From: Streptomyces smaragdinus
GTDB taxonomy: Bacteria; Actinomycetota; Actinomycetes; Streptomycetales; Streptomycetaceae
NCBI RefSeq assembly: GCF_009604385.1
Contig: NZ_WEGJ01000011.1
Coordinates: 1-64,000 of the forward strand
DNA: 64,000 bases
Direction of reading: 5' to 3'
Part shown: in pieces, positions 37,750-46,716 of the stretch
How the letters are laid out: every line of letters begins with the position of its first letter
How positions within the stretch are numbered: the first letter of the stretch is position 1
The notes under the pieces: generated by a model
What the model saw: only the letters and a program-made list of their open reading frames with translations
What the model was told of the DNA's origin: nothing
The model's database searches: none
Position numbers and translations under genes: made by a program

Positions 37750-39032
37750 CCCGGCGGGCCGCGCCGGCCCTGCTCGCCGCGGCCGTGCTCCTGCTGGGCA
37801 CGGCCTGCGGCAGCAGACTGCCGGAGCGCGACTTCGACCACCGCCCCACGACCGCCGCCACCGGACGCCGGCCGCTGACGGTGGGCATCATCACCAGCGC
37901 CACCAGCCCCATCGGCGCCACCGCCTTCACCGGTCCGCGGGACGGGGCGCGGGCGTACTTCGCCCGGCTCAACGACCACGGCGGGGTGGGCGGCCGCCCG
38001 GTGCGCGTCGTCACCTGCGACGACCAGGGGGCGGGCATCGGCAACAGCGACTGCGTGCGCCGGCTCCTGACGAAGGAGAAGGTCTTCGCCCTCGTCGCCG
38101 GGACCTCCCTGGACTACGCGGGCGCGCCGCTGGTGAGCCGGGCCGGTGTCCCCGACATCGGCGGACAGCCGATCGGCGCCCAGTACGACACGTACCCGCA
38201 CCTCTACTCGATTTACGGCAGCCTCGCGCCCCGCGACGGCACCCCCGGCTGGGACGGGCGGCTGTACGGCGGGACCGAGGTCTACCGCTACTTCAGGGAG
38301 GAGCACGGCGCCCGGACGGCCGCGGTCGTCTCGTACAACCAGGCGTCCTCCGCCGCCTACGCCCGGCTGGTCACCGAGGGGCTGCGGGCGGAGGGCTACC
38401 GGGTCGCCGTCGAGCAGGTGGACTTCGCGCTGCCCAACTTCCGGGCGGTGGCCGCCGACATCGGGGCCCGCGGCGCGGACCTCGTGTTCGACGCGCTGGA
38501 CACCCACGGCAACGTACAGCTGTGCGAGGCGATGGAGGCGGCGGACGTCCGGGTGGCCGCGAAGGTCACGAACGTGCAGAACTGGTCGTCGCAGGTGCCG
38601 GACGACTACCGGGACGTCCCCGGCTGCCGCGGCAGCCTGTGGGTGACGGGCTCCAGCCGCGACTACGCCGACCGGGACCATCCGGCGGTCGCCGCGTTCC
38701 TGGAGGGCATGGACCGGTACGCGGCGACGAAGGTCCGCTCGCAGTGGCAGCTGGAGGGCTGGGCGGCGGCGATGTGGTTCGCCGACGCCGCCGCCTCCTG
38801 CGGGGACGACGTGACCCGGGCGTGCGTGGAGCGCTTCATGGGGCGGACCGAGCCGTACGACGCGGACGGGCTGCTGCTGCCCGTCCGGTTCGAGCGGCTG
38901 CCCGAGCCGCCTCAGACCCGGCGGACGTGTCTGTCCGTCGCCCGCTGGCGGGACGACGCGCACGGCTGGGTCACGCAGGGGGACATGAACGAGAACTGCT
39001 TCACGGTGCCGCAGCTGGCCTACCGGCCCTGA
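37746..39032 (+). CDS. ABC substrate-binding lipoprotein, LivK-like
   Basis: A 428-residue type-I periplasmic binding protein. It has a lipoprotein signal (LLLGTAC), then GRRPLTVGIITSATSPIGATAFTGPRDGARAYFARLNDHGGVGGRPVRVVTCDDQG, the standard start of a Peripla_BP_6 fold. GTG 37746 overlaps the upstream lipoprotein stop. With the divergent LivHMG/LivF genes it should complete the importer. The ligand pocket cannot be read with confidence, so the substrate is open. Confidence 0.9.
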   Translation: MTRRAAPALLAAAVLLLGTACGSRLPERDFDHRPTTAATGRRPLTVGIITSATSPIGATAFTGPRDGARAYFARLNDHGGVGGRPVRVVTCDDQGAGIGNSDCVRRLLTKEKVFALVAGTSLDYAGAPLVSRAGVPDIGGQPIGAQYDTYPHLYSIYGSLAPRDGTPGWDGRLYGGTEVYRYFREEHGARTAAVVSYNQASSAAYARLVTEGLRAEGYRVAVEQVDFALPNFRAVAADIGARGADLVFDALDTHGNVQLCEAMEAADVRVAAKVTNVQNWSSQVPDDYRDVPGCRGSLWVTGSSRDYADRDHPAVAAFLEGMDRYAATKVRSQWQLEGWAAAMWFADAAASCGDDVTRACVERFMGRTEPYDADGLLLPVRFERLPEPPQTRRTCLSVARWRDDAHGWVTQGDMNENCFTVPQLAYRP

Positions 39033-39161
39033 ATGCCGCCGGGATGTTTCTGCCGTATCGTGACTTTATGCGGTAATCGGTACAACCTTTCATCGCCTTG
39101 AGATGTCTTCACAGCAAACGGGCGCCTGCCGCGGTGTCCGGCGGGAAGCCCTGGGGATACC

Positions 39162-40385
39162 GTGCGGATCAGTTTCCTGCTGCACTACGGGTACGGGATC
39201 GGCGGCACCATCCGGACCGTGTTCACCCTGGCCCGGATGCTCGCCGAGCAGCACGAGGTGGAGATCGTCTCGGTCTTCCGCCACCGCGACGAGCCCGTGT
39301 TCGACCTCCCGCCGGGCGTGACCCTGCGTCCCCTGCTGGACCTGCGCGCCGGCGGCGCGGACCACGGGCACCCCGACCTCGACCGGCCGTCCCGGCTCTT
39401 CCCGCGCGGCGAGAGCCGGCGCGGCCAGTACAGCGCGCTCACCGACCGGCGGATCGCCGGATGGCTGCGCGGCGCGGACACCGACGCCGTGATCGGCACC
39501 CGGCCGGGGCTGAACGTGCACATCGCCCGCGACGCCCGCCCCGGGGTGGTCCGGGTGGCGCAGGAGCACGCGACGTTCCTCTCCCACCCCTGGCCGCTCA
39601 AGCTGGCGCTGAGCGCCCACTACCCGCTGATGGACGCCGTGGTGACGGTGACCGAGGCGGACGCGGCGGTGTACGCGCGCCGGCTGCGGCTGCCCGGGGT
39701 GTGGCTCGGCGCGATCCCCAACGCGGTGCCGGCGCCGCAGCTGCCGCCGGCGGACGGCAGCTCCCGGATCGTGATCGCCGCGGGACGGCTGGCCTGGGTC
39801 AAGCGCTACGACCGGATGCTCCGGGTCTTCGAGCGGGTCGTGCGCGTGCGGCCCGACTGGCAGCTGCGGCTGTACGGGGACGGGCCGTGGCGGGACCGGC
39901 TGCACGTCCAGATCGAGAAGCTCGGGCTGTACAACCACGTCCATCTGATGGGGGCGGCGCATCCGCTCGACGCCGAGTGGGTGAAGGGGTCGGTCTCGCT
40001 GTCGACGGCGCAGCTGGAGTCGTTCGGGCTGAGCATCGCCGAGTCCATGCGCTGCGGACTGCCGGTCGTCGCCGCCGACTGCCCGTACGGGCCGGGGGAG
40101 ATCATCACCGACGGCGAGGACGGACTGCTGGCCCGCAACGGCGATCTGGACGGGCTGGCGGCGCGGCTGCTGCGGCTCGTCGAGGACGACGACCTGCGGG
40201 TCCGGATGGGGCGGCGGGCGGTGGAGAACGTCGCCCGGTTCGACCCGGAGCGGATCGCCGGGCGGTACGACGCGCTGCTCACCGGGCTGAGGGCCCGGCG
40301 GCACGGACGGCTGGTCGGCCCCGCGCTGGGCGGGGTGTACGCGGCGACGATGGCGGGACGGCGGCTGAGGGCGTGGACGCCGTGA
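39162..40385 (+). CDS. GT4 family glycosyltransferase
   Basis: A 407-residue GT-B glycosyltransferase. MRISFLLHYGYGIGGTIRTVFTLARML is the N-terminal Gly-rich loop; the C-terminal half has IAAGRLAWVKRYDRMLRVFERV, YGDGPWRDRL, and the family-4 E-x7-E region (STAQLESFGLSIAESMRCGLPVVAADCPYGPGEII). It has no signal peptide. The stop overlaps the next gene. A wall or capsular polymer is a likely product for the pair, by inference. Confidence 0.9.
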   Translation: MRISFLLHYGYGIGGTIRTVFTLARMLAEQHEVEIVSVFRHRDEPVFDLPPGVTLRPLLDLRAGGADHGHPDLDRPSRLFPRGESRRGQYSALTDRRIAGWLRGADTDAVIGTRPGLNVHIARDARPGVVRVAQEHATFLSHPWPLKLALSAHYPLMDAVVTVTEADAAVYARRLRLPGVWLGAIPNAVPAPQLPPADGSSRIVIAAGRLAWVKRYDRMLRVFERVVRVRPDWQLRLYGDGPWRDRLHVQIEKLGLYNHVHLMGAAHPLDAEWVKGSVSLSTAQLESFGLSIAESMRCGLPVVAADCPYGPGEIITDGEDGLLARNGDLDGLAARLLRLVEDDDLRVRMGRRAVENVARFDPERIAGRYDALLTGLRARRHGRLVGPALGGVYAATMAGRRLRAWTP

Positions 40386-41152
40386 CGGGGCCGGGGCCGG
40401 GGGGCGGGGGCAAGGGCGCCGTGGCGGAGCGGCGGGCGGACTGTGTGGCGTCGGCGTCGGGGGAGCTGCGGTTCACCCTCGGCGACCCCGCGGCGGCGCT
40501 GGTGCTGCGGCTGCGGGGGAGCGGTACGGAGGTCCGGCTGCCGGTGTCGGGGCCGACGGCCGTGCTGCCGGTGACGGCCGCGCTGGCGGAGGGCCGCTGG
40601 GACGCCTACGCGGAGCCGGCGGACGGCGTCCGGGAGCGGCTGACGCCGGGGCTGTGCGATCTGCGGGGGCTGGTGGACCGCGTCCCCGACCCGGACGCGC
40701 CGGTGACCGTGCGGATCCCGTACGCCACCACTCGCTCGGCCCTCTCCCTGGCGGTCTGGCACCGCTCGCCGCACGCGGAGGCCGGCGAGGTCACCGTGCA
40801 GGGCGGCCGGATCACGGTGGCCGGCCGTCTCTACGGGGCCCGGCTGTCGGCGTCCGCCACGCTGGAGGCCCGTACGGACACCTGGTACGCGCTGTGCCCC
40901 GCGTACGTCAACGGCACCTGCTTCACGGCCACCTGGCACACGTCGGCCGTCCCGGCGGCCGTCTCCGAGACCCTTCCGGCGACGCTGGGGCTGCGGCCGG
41001 CACCGGACGCCGAACCGGTCCGGGTCGCCCGGCTGCTGGACGACATCGCGCGGAAGGAACAGGTCTTCGTCTATCCGGCCCTGCCGCTGGGCCCCTCCCG
41101 CCTCCGCATCGGCTACACCCCGGCGAACGAGCTCGCCCTGCGGATCACCTGA
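40382..41152 (+). CDS. Hypothetical beta-rich protein coupled to GT4
   Basis: A 256-residue protein predicted mostly beta-stranded (ELRFTLGDPAAALVLRLRGSGTEVRLPVSG; GEVTVQGGRITVAGRLYGARLSASATLEA). Such beta-sandwich modules occur beside teichoic-acid-type glycosyltransferases in Streptomyces and are often annotated as transferase. I do not see catalytic motifs. GTG 40382 overlaps the glycosyltransferase stop (GTGA), so the two probably act together. Confidence 0.75.
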   Translation: MTGPGPGGGGKGAVAERRADCVASASGELRFTLGDPAAALVLRLRGSGTEVRLPVSGPTAVLPVTAALAEGRWDAYAEPADGVRERLTPGLCDLRGLVDRVPDPDAPVTVRIPYATTRSALSLAVWHRSPHAEAGEVTVQGGRITVAGRLYGARLSASATLEARTDTWYALCPAYVNGTCFTATWHTSAVPAAVSETLPATLGLRPAPDAEPVRVARLLDDIARKEQVFVYPALPLGPSRLRIGYTPANELALRIT

Positions 41153-41181
41153 CCCGGCGCGGGCGCCCGCCCCGGTGAACG

Positions 41182-42885
41182 TCAGGCCGGTTCGCTCTCA
41201 GCGGCCTCCGTCTCGAGGGCCGGCCGCGGCCCGGCCGTGTCGTCGTGCGCCGCGTACGGGTGGTGCAGGTCGAACGCCGGGGACTCGGAGCGGATCTTCG
41301 GCAGGGTGACGAAGTTGTGCCGCGGCGGCGGACACGACGTCGCCCACTCCAGCGACCGCCCGTACCCCCACGGATCGTCGACGCCGACCGGCTTCCCCTC
41401 CTTGGCGGTCTTCCACACGTTGTACAGGAACGGCAGCGTCGACATCCCGAGCAGGAACGCCCCGACGGACGACACCGTGTTCAGCGCCGTGAAGCCGTCC
41501 GCCGCCAGATAGTCGGCGTACCGCCGGGGCATGCCCTCGGCGCCCAGCCAGTGCTGGACGAGGAACGTGGTGTGGAAGCCGGTGAACAGGGTCCAGAAGT
41601 GGACCTTCCCCAGCCGCTCGTCCAGCATCTTCCCGGTGAACTTCGGCCACCAGAAGTAGAACCCGGCGAACGTCGCGAAGACCACCGTGCCGAATACCAC
41701 GTAGTGGAAGTGGGCCACGACGAAGTATGTGTCGGAGACATGGAAGTCCAGCGGCGGCGAGGCCAGCAGTACCCCCGTCAGCCCGCCGAAGAGGAACGTG
41801 ACCAGAAACCCGACCGACCACAGCATCGGCGTCTCGAAGGACAGCGCGCCCTTCATCATGGTCCCGATCCAGTTGAAGAACTTCACCCCCGTGGGCACCG
41901 CGATCAGGAACGACATGAACGAGAAGAACGGCAGCAGCACCGCCCCGGTGGCGAACATGTGGTGCGCCCACACCATCACCGACAGCGCCGTGATGGCCAT
42001 CGTGGCGCCCACCAGCATCACGTAACCGAAGATGGGCTTGCGGGAGAACACCGGGAGGATCTCGCTGACGATGCCGAAGAACGGCAGCGCGATGATGTAG
42101 ACCTCGGGATGGCCGAAGAACCAGAACAGGTGCTGCCACAGCAGCGCGCCGCCGTTCGCGGCGTCGAAGACGTGCGAGCCGAAGGTCCGGTCGGCCTCCA
42201 GGCACAGCAGTGCCGCCGCCAGCACCGGGAACGCCATCAGGATGAGGATCGACGTGAAGAGCGTGTTCCAGGTGAAGATCGGCATCCGGAACATCGTCAT
42301 GCCCGGCGCCCGCATCCCGATGATCGTCGTCAGGAAGTTCACCGCGCCCAGGATGGTGCCGAAGCCGGCCAGCGCCAGCCCCATGATCCACAGATCGGGG
42401 CCGATGCCCGGCGAGCGCAGCTGCCCGTTGAGCGGCGCGTACGCGAACCAGCCGAACGCCGCCGGACCTCCCGGGACCAGATAGCTCACCGAGACGATCA
42501 GCCCGCCGAACAGGAACAGCCAGAACGACAGCATGTTCAGCCGGGGGAAGGCGACGTCGGGCGAGCCGATCTGCAGCGGCATGATCTCGTTGGCGAACCC
42601 GGCGAAGGTCGGCGTCGCGAAGAGCAGCAGCATGATCGTGCCGTGCATGGTGAACGTCTGGTTGAACTGGTCGCTGGTCATCATCTGCAGCCCCGGCCGG
42701 GCCAGCTCGGCGCGCATGAGCAGCGCCAGCACCCCGCCGAAGAGGAAGAAGACGAACGACGCGATCAGATAGAGGTGGCCGATCTTCTTGTGGTCGGTCG
42801 TGGTGAGCCAGTCCACCAGGGCCCGGCCCTGCCGGTGCGGCCGCGGTGCGGTCACGGCCACCGGTGTCGCGTGCGTGGTCCCCAT
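41182..42885 (-). CDS. ctaD: Cytochrome c oxidase subunit I (orphan)
   Basis: The 567-residue protein is the aa3 oxidase core subunit with 12 transmembrane helices. Heme and CuB ligands are visible: FTMHGTIMLL, FGHPEVYIIALPFFGIVSE with the crosslinked His-Tyr pair, MVWAHHMF, and VVAHFHYVVFG. The C-terminus is hydrophilic. AGAGGGG lies about 9 bases before ATG 42885. The usual neighbours (ctaC, ctaE, qcrABC) are absent, so this is a second, stand-alone copy that would share the other subunits encoded elsewhere. Confidence 0.96.
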   Translation of the reverse strand: MGTTHATPVAVTAPRPHRQGRALVDWLTTTDHKKIGHLYLIASFVFFLFGGVLALLMRAELARPGLQMMTSDQFNQTFTMHGTIMLLLFATPTFAGFANEIMPLQIGSPDVAFPRLNMLSFWLFLFGGLIVSVSYLVPGGPAAFGWFAYAPLNGQLRSPGIGPDLWIMGLALAGFGTILGAVNFLTTIIGMRAPGMTMFRMPIFTWNTLFTSILILMAFPVLAAALLCLEADRTFGSHVFDAANGGALLWQHLFWFFGHPEVYIIALPFFGIVSEILPVFSRKPIFGYVMLVGATMAITALSVMVWAHHMFATGAVLLPFFSFMSFLIAVPTGVKFFNWIGTMMKGALSFETPMLWSVGFLVTFLFGGLTGVLLASPPLDFHVSDTYFVVAHFHYVVFGTVVFATFAGFYFWWPKFTGKMLDERLGKVHFWTLFTGFHTTFLVQHWLGAEGMPRRYADYLAADGFTALNTVSSVGAFLLGMSTLPFLYNVWKTAKEGKPVGVDDPWGYGRSLEWATSCPPPRHNFVTLPKIRSESPAFDLHHPYAAHDDTAGPRPALETEAAESEPA

Positions 42886-43237
42886 CCCGTGCGCCCCTCT
42901 CAGCCGTATCCGGCCGTCTTCGCGGTCCGGGCCGTGTGCTGCGTCGCACCCGCCATGATGCTCGCGTCGCCCCCCGGTGCGCGAGGGTGCGGCGGCGGGT
43001 TCCGCGCCGAGGTTGCCCGTTCAGTTGTGCGGTTATTGTGAGGATCCGGTGAGCCCACAGGGAATGCGACGCGCCGGGAAATGATTATCCGGCCTGCGTA
43101 CGGCTGATATTCCGAGGGTTGTACGGGTCGCACGGGGGTGGAAATTCCGGGGGTAATTCCGATGAACTGCACGGCCGCCGGACGTGAACGGCCGCGCATT
43201 TCCGGGGGTGTTGCCGGATGTCCGGATTGCGTTGATC

Positions 43238-43247
43238 ACGTATACGT
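43238..43247. promoter_or_regulatory. ACGTATACGT palindrome
   Basis: A perfect 10-bp palindrome inside TTGATCACGTATACGTCAATCA. Position between ctaD and the I78 gene suggests an operator; no regulator can be named. Confidence 0.35.
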
Positions 43248-43348
43248 CAATCAGCCGGGGGAAGTTGTGACACAAGCGTGACGCGGACGGGACGGCTCCG
43301 GCACGACCGTATGACCGCGGCCCGCTGTCGGCCGCGCCGGACGCGGTC

Positions 43349-43354
43349 TAGCGT
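43349..43354 (+). promoter_or_regulatory. -10 box of I78 gene (predicted leaderless)
   Basis: TAGCGT precedes ATG 43361 by 6 bases. A CTGTCG (43325-43330) matches the -35 consensus at 4 of 6 positions with an 18-bp spacer. Confidence 0.55.
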
Positions 43355-43360
43355 GGCCGT

Positions 43361-43576
43361 ATGACACCCGTACCGAACCCGCCCGGAGAACCCGCGGACG
43401 ACCTCGCGGCCTACGTCGGACTGGCCGCGCCGGACGCCGAGCGCCGGGCCCGCGAGCACGGCTGGTCGCCGGTCCGCTCCCTGCCGCCCGGCACGGTCAT
43501 CACGATGGAGTACCTGAGCGGCAGGCTCAACTTCGAGGTCGAGCACGGCCTGGTGCGGCGCTGCTGGAAGGGCTGA
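43361..43576 (+). CDS. I78-type peptidase inhibitor
   Basis: This 71-residue protein fits the MEROPS I78 family: AAPDAERRAREHGW, PVRSLPPGTVITMEYLSGRLNFEVEHG, and a C-terminal VRRCWKG are the family's conserved elements. I78 proteins inhibit serine proteases such as elastase. There is no signal peptide, so it may act inside the cell. Its coexistence with two secreted S1 proteases 5 kb away is of interest but not evidence of a pair. It converges on the PAP2 gene with a 21-bp gap. Confidence 0.82.
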   Translation: MTPVPNPPGEPADDLAAYVGLAAPDAERRAREHGWSPVRSLPPGTVITMEYLSGRLNFEVEHGLVRRCWKG

Positions 43577-43597
43577 GCCCCCTGGAGAGGGGTCGGG

Positions 43598-44608
43598 TCA
43601 GGACGCCGTGCCGCCGGTCGTACGGGTCCGGTCGCGCGCCGTACGGTCCGTGTGCGCGACCTGGGGCGGACGGCGGCTGCCCGTCGGGGTGACCGGGGTG
43701 CGCTCGTGCCGCGCGGTGTGCGGGCGCGGCAGGGCGTGCGGCCAGCCGTCGGGGCGGGCCCCCACCCCGGCCATCTCCGGCACCGGGGTGCCCGGCTGCG
43801 CCGGGACGGCGCGCTGCGAGATGATCGCGACCCGGGCGGCGACCGGCTGGGGCGCCGCCGACGCCTCCGTACCGGAGCGCAGCCGGCGGTAGAGCGCCAG
43901 CAGCCGCACCTCGGCGCGGGTCATCAGCGGCTCGAACCACGGCAGCGCCAGCAGGACCAGCAGCCCCGCGGCCCAGCCCAGCAGCACGTCGCTGATCCAG
44001 TGCGTGCCCAGATAGACCGTGGTGAGACCGACGCTCAGCGACACCACGGCGGAGATCAGCGACGCGACCCGCCGGGCGAACGGCGTGGTGGCCATATAGG
44101 CCAGAACGCCCCAGGTCACCACGGCGTTGGCGGTGTGACCGGAAGGGAATATATCGCCGCCCAGCCACATCTCGTGCGCACCGATCCGGGTCGCGTAGTG
44201 GGGGCCCAGCCGGCCCATGCCGATCTTCGCGGCTCCGACCGAGATGTTCAGCAGCAGCAGGGAGGTGCCGAGCACCAGCACCGGCCGCAGGGTCCGGCCC
44301 CGCCACGCGCAGTAGCCGAGCCAGCACAGCACGGCCAGGGCGGTCGGGCCGCGCTGGCCCAGCACCACGAAGTAGTCCAGGAAGGCGTGCACCTCGGGCC
44401 ACTGCTTGTACGGCCGGAACATCATCAGCTGCCAGTCCAGCCGGACCAGCCACGAGGTCGTGAGCACGCCGACGACGATCGCCGCGTACACCGCCGCGGT
44501 CGACCCGAGGAGCCACACACGGGCGCGGGTCATCCGCGGGGGGAGCGGACTGTGCCCCCTGCGGGCCGTCTGCTCCTCCACTGCGGTGGGCTTGTCTTGG
44601 GTACGCAC
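43598..44608 (-). CDS. PAP2 family phosphatase
   Basis: A 336-residue membrane phosphatase. Six transmembrane helices carry the PAP2 motifs: KIGMGRLGP (motif 1, with Gly in place of the usual Arg), FPSGHTAN (motif 2) and LGTHWISDVLLG (motif 3). Such enzymes remove phosphate from lipid phosphates such as phosphatidate or undecaprenyl pyrophosphate. A Pro/Arg-rich cytoplasmic tail of about 110 residues follows. GTG 44608 is chosen because TAGCGT lies 7 bases upstream on the minus strand; a longer ATG at 44692 has no support. Confidence 0.88.
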   Translation of the reverse strand: MRTQDKPTAVEEQTARRGHSPLPPRMTRARVWLLGSTAAVYAAIVVGVLTTSWLVRLDWQLMMFRPYKQWPEVHAFLDYFVVLGQRGPTALAVLCWLGYCAWRGRTLRPVLVLGTSLLLLNISVGAAKIGMGRLGPHYATRIGAHEMWLGGDIFPSGHTANAVVTWGVLAYMATTPFARRVASLISAVVSLSVGLTTVYLGTHWISDVLLGWAAGLLVLLALPWFEPLMTRAEVRLLALYRRLRSGTEASAAPQPVAARVAIISQRAVPAQPGTPVPEMAGVGARPDGWPHALPRPHTARHERTPVTPTGSRRPPQVAHTDRTARDRTRTTGGTAS

Positions 44609-45006
44609 GGAATCGACGCTACAGGTATGCGGCGGCCGGATTGGCACGAGAGCCCGACTTGTAATGCCTATGTGATGTGGAGTCGGTCTCAATCAGGACC
44701 TGTGGCCCGGGAGTTTCGGGACCTTGTTCACGTCATTCCCGTGAATACACATGCGACGCTTCACCCGTACGCATTTTGACGCGACACCGGCGTTAATCCG
44801 GTATTCGCCGTCGTGCCGCGCGGAGTTCGCCGCCGGGCGTTCGGAGGATCAGGTGGACGGGGTCGCGGTCCGGTCACGGGAGGTCCGCGTTCCGTCACGG
44901 ACGGTGCGGGCTTCGCCTCAACTCGGACCGCACCACCCGGTGACGGCGCACTCTCGCGTACTCTGACTGCTCGCGAAGGGCTGGTTCCGCCTTGGAGGTG
45001 CGTTTG
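44609..45006. other. Divergent intergenic region
   Basis: No gene is supported in about 400 bases between the divergent PAP2 and exporter genes. The AT-richer part (about 44660-44810) probably holds the exporter promoter. I could not pick clear hexamers. Confidence 0.45.
44616..44621 (-). promoter_or_regulatory. -10 box of PAP2 gene (predicted leaderless)
   Basis: Minus-strand TAGCGT is followed by 7 bases and GTG 44608. No ribosome binding site is visible. Confidence 0.55.
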
Positions 45007-46698
45007 ATGGCAGGGACGACCACGGCCGCTGTTCAGCCGGGGCGCGTGTCTGCGGGACGGCACGCCAGGCGGGTCGGCCGGCGTGGCGGTGCGGGTCGCT
45101 GGACCGTGCTGATCGTGCTCTGCTCGAGCCTGCTGCTGGTCGCCCTCGACGCGACGGTGCTGCATGTGGCCGTCCCCTCCCTGACGGAGGACCTGCGGCC
45201 CAGCTCCACCGATCTGCTCTGGATCGTCGACGCCTACCCCCTGGTCGCGGCCTCGCTCCTCATCCTCTTCGGCACCCTGGGCGACCGCGTGGGCCGCCGC
45301 CGGGTGCTGCTGCTCGGCTACGCGCTCTTCGGCGTCGCCTCGGCGCTCGCCGCCTCGGCGCACAACCCCGGTGTCCTCATCGCCGCCCGCGCGCTGCTCG
45401 GCGTCGGCGGAGCGATGATCATGCCGGCGACCCTGTCGATACTCCGGCACGTCTTCCCCGACCGGCGCGAACGGGCGCTGGCCATCGGCATCTGGAGCGC
45501 CACCGCCGCCGTCGGCGCGGCGATCGGTCCGCTGCTCGGCGGCTTCCTGGTCGAGCACTACTGGTGGGGTTCGGTCTTCCTGGTCAACATCCCGCTGATG
45601 ATCGTCGCGGTGCCGGTCGGGCGCTGGCTGCTCCCCGAGTCCGTCGAGGGCCGCTCGGGCCCCTGGGACGTGCTGGGCGCGCTGATGGCGGCGAGCGGCC
45701 TGTTCGGCCTCGTGTACGCCGTGCAGCAGACCGGCGCGGGCGGGGGGCCGCTGCGGGTGTCGGTGTTCGGGCCGGCGCTCGCCGGGATCCTGCTGCTCGC
45801 CCTGTTCGTCCGCCGGCAGCGGCGCCGTACGCATCCGCTGGTCGACATCCGGGTGATCCGGCGGCGGGCGTTCGGGACGGCCGTCGGGTGCATCGTGCTG
45901 GCGATGCTGGCGCTCGTCGGGCTGCAGCTCATCGCCGTGCAGTATCTGCAGCTCGTCCTCGGCTTCACCCCGCTGCAGGCCGGGGTCCGGCTGATCCCGC
46001 TCACCTTCGCCGCCATCGCGGCGGGGCTGCTGGGCGCGCGGATGCTGGCCCGCTTCGGCCCGCGGCTGATGGTGGCCCTCGGCTTCGTGCTGACCGCCGT
46101 CGCGGTGCTCGGGCTGGTCGCGATGGGGCAGCACGACCAGCCGGTGATCCTCAACGCCGGGTTCGTGCTGCTGGGCTTCGGGCTGGAGACGACGCTGTTC
46201 GGCTCGTACGAGTCGATGCTCAGCGAGGCGCCCGTGGAACAGGCCGGCGGCGCCGCGGCCATCGGCGAGACCTCGTACCAGCTCGGCGCCGGTATCGGCA
46301 TCGCGCTGCTGGGCAGTGTGATGAACGCCTTCTACCGGCCCGGCGTCACGGACGTCCCCGGGGTGCCCGCGGGGGCCGCGCGGGCGGCGGGCAACTCGCT
46401 GGGCGAGGCGTACGAGGTGGCGCACGAGCTCGGCGGCCCGCGCGGTGCGGCGCTGCGGACCGCCGCCCGCGAGGCGTTCGTGCACGGGATGCACGTCACG
46501 CTCGTGGTGAGCGCCGGTCTGCTGCTGCTGGGCGCGCTGGCGGCGCTGCGGCTGCCGCGCGCGATGGAATGCGGCCCCCGGCACGAGGCGGCGGACGACC
46601 GGGCGGGCCGGCTGGACGCCGGGGACTTCCGTGCCGTGACCCCCGCGCCCGTACCGGCCCAGCGGGCGCGGGGCCCGGTGCCCGGGCCCCGCGCCTAG
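45007..46698 (+). CDS. DHA2 family multidrug MFS transporter
   Basis: A 563-residue, 14-helix proton-antiport exporter of the EmrB/QacA type. TVLIVLCSSLLLVALDATVLHVAVPSL is helix 1; LFGTLGDRVGRRRVLLLGYALFG is the MFS motif A loop; GVGGAMIMPATLSIL and GIWSATAAVGAAIGPLLGGFL are the DHA2 motif C region. GGAGGTG lies 6 bases before ATG 45007. The drug substrate is unknown. The C-terminus (about 530-563) is Pro/Arg-rich, and the mRNA there forms a hairpin. Confidence 0.92.
   Translation: MAGTTTAAVQPGRVSAGRHARRVGRRGGAGRWTVLIVLCSSLLLVALDATVLHVAVPSLTEDLRPSSTDLLWIVDAYPLVAASLLILFGTLGDRVGRRRVLLLGYALFGVASALAASAHNPGVLIAARALLGVGGAMIMPATLSILRHVFPDRRERALAIGIWSATAAVGAAIGPLLGGFLVEHYWWGSVFLVNIPLMIVAVPVGRWLLPESVEGRSGPWDVLGALMAASGLFGLVYAVQQTGAGGGPLRVSVFGPALAGILLLALFVRRQRRRTHPLVDIRVIRRRAFGTAVGCIVLAMLALVGLQLIAVQYLQLVLGFTPLQAGVRLIPLTFAAIAAGLLGARMLARFGPRLMVALGFVLTAVAVLGLVAMGQHDQPVILNAGFVLLGFGLETTLFGSYESMLSEAPVEQAGGAAAIGETSYQLGAGIGIALLGSVMNAFYRPGVTDVPGVPAGAARAAGNSLGEAYEVAHELGGPRGAALRTAAREAFVHGMHVTLVVSAGLLLLGALAALRLPRAMECGPRHEAADDRAGRLDAGDFRAVTPAPVPAQRARGPVPGPRA
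46665..46695. terminator. Hairpin terminator overlapping the exporter's 3' end
   Basis: GGCGCGGGGCCCGG (46665-46678) pairs perfectly over 14 bp with 46682-46695, with a 3-base loop. It ends at the base before the TAG stop, so the terminator hairpin is inside the coding sequence. It serves both converging genes. Confidence 0.7.
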
Positions 46699-46716
46699 CC
46701 GTGGTCGTGGTCCGCG

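Larger units (their letters stand above)
42886..43360. other. 475-bp intergenic region with repeats
   Basis: No gene is supported. The region is less GC-rich than its neighbours and contains TTCCGAGGGT (43110-43119) and TTCCGGGGGT (43145-43154 and 43200-43209), with a partial TTCCGAT at 43157. A perfect palindrome ACGTATACGT lies at 43238-43247. These may be regulator sites for ctaD or the I78 gene. Confidence 0.5.

Noticed and set aside
44751..44966. Small open frame before the exporter
   Set aside because: No ribosome site or domain; it overlaps the likely promoter.
44761..46584. A 607-codon minus-strand frame over the exporter
   Set aside because: Low-complexity shadow of the real plus-strand gene.
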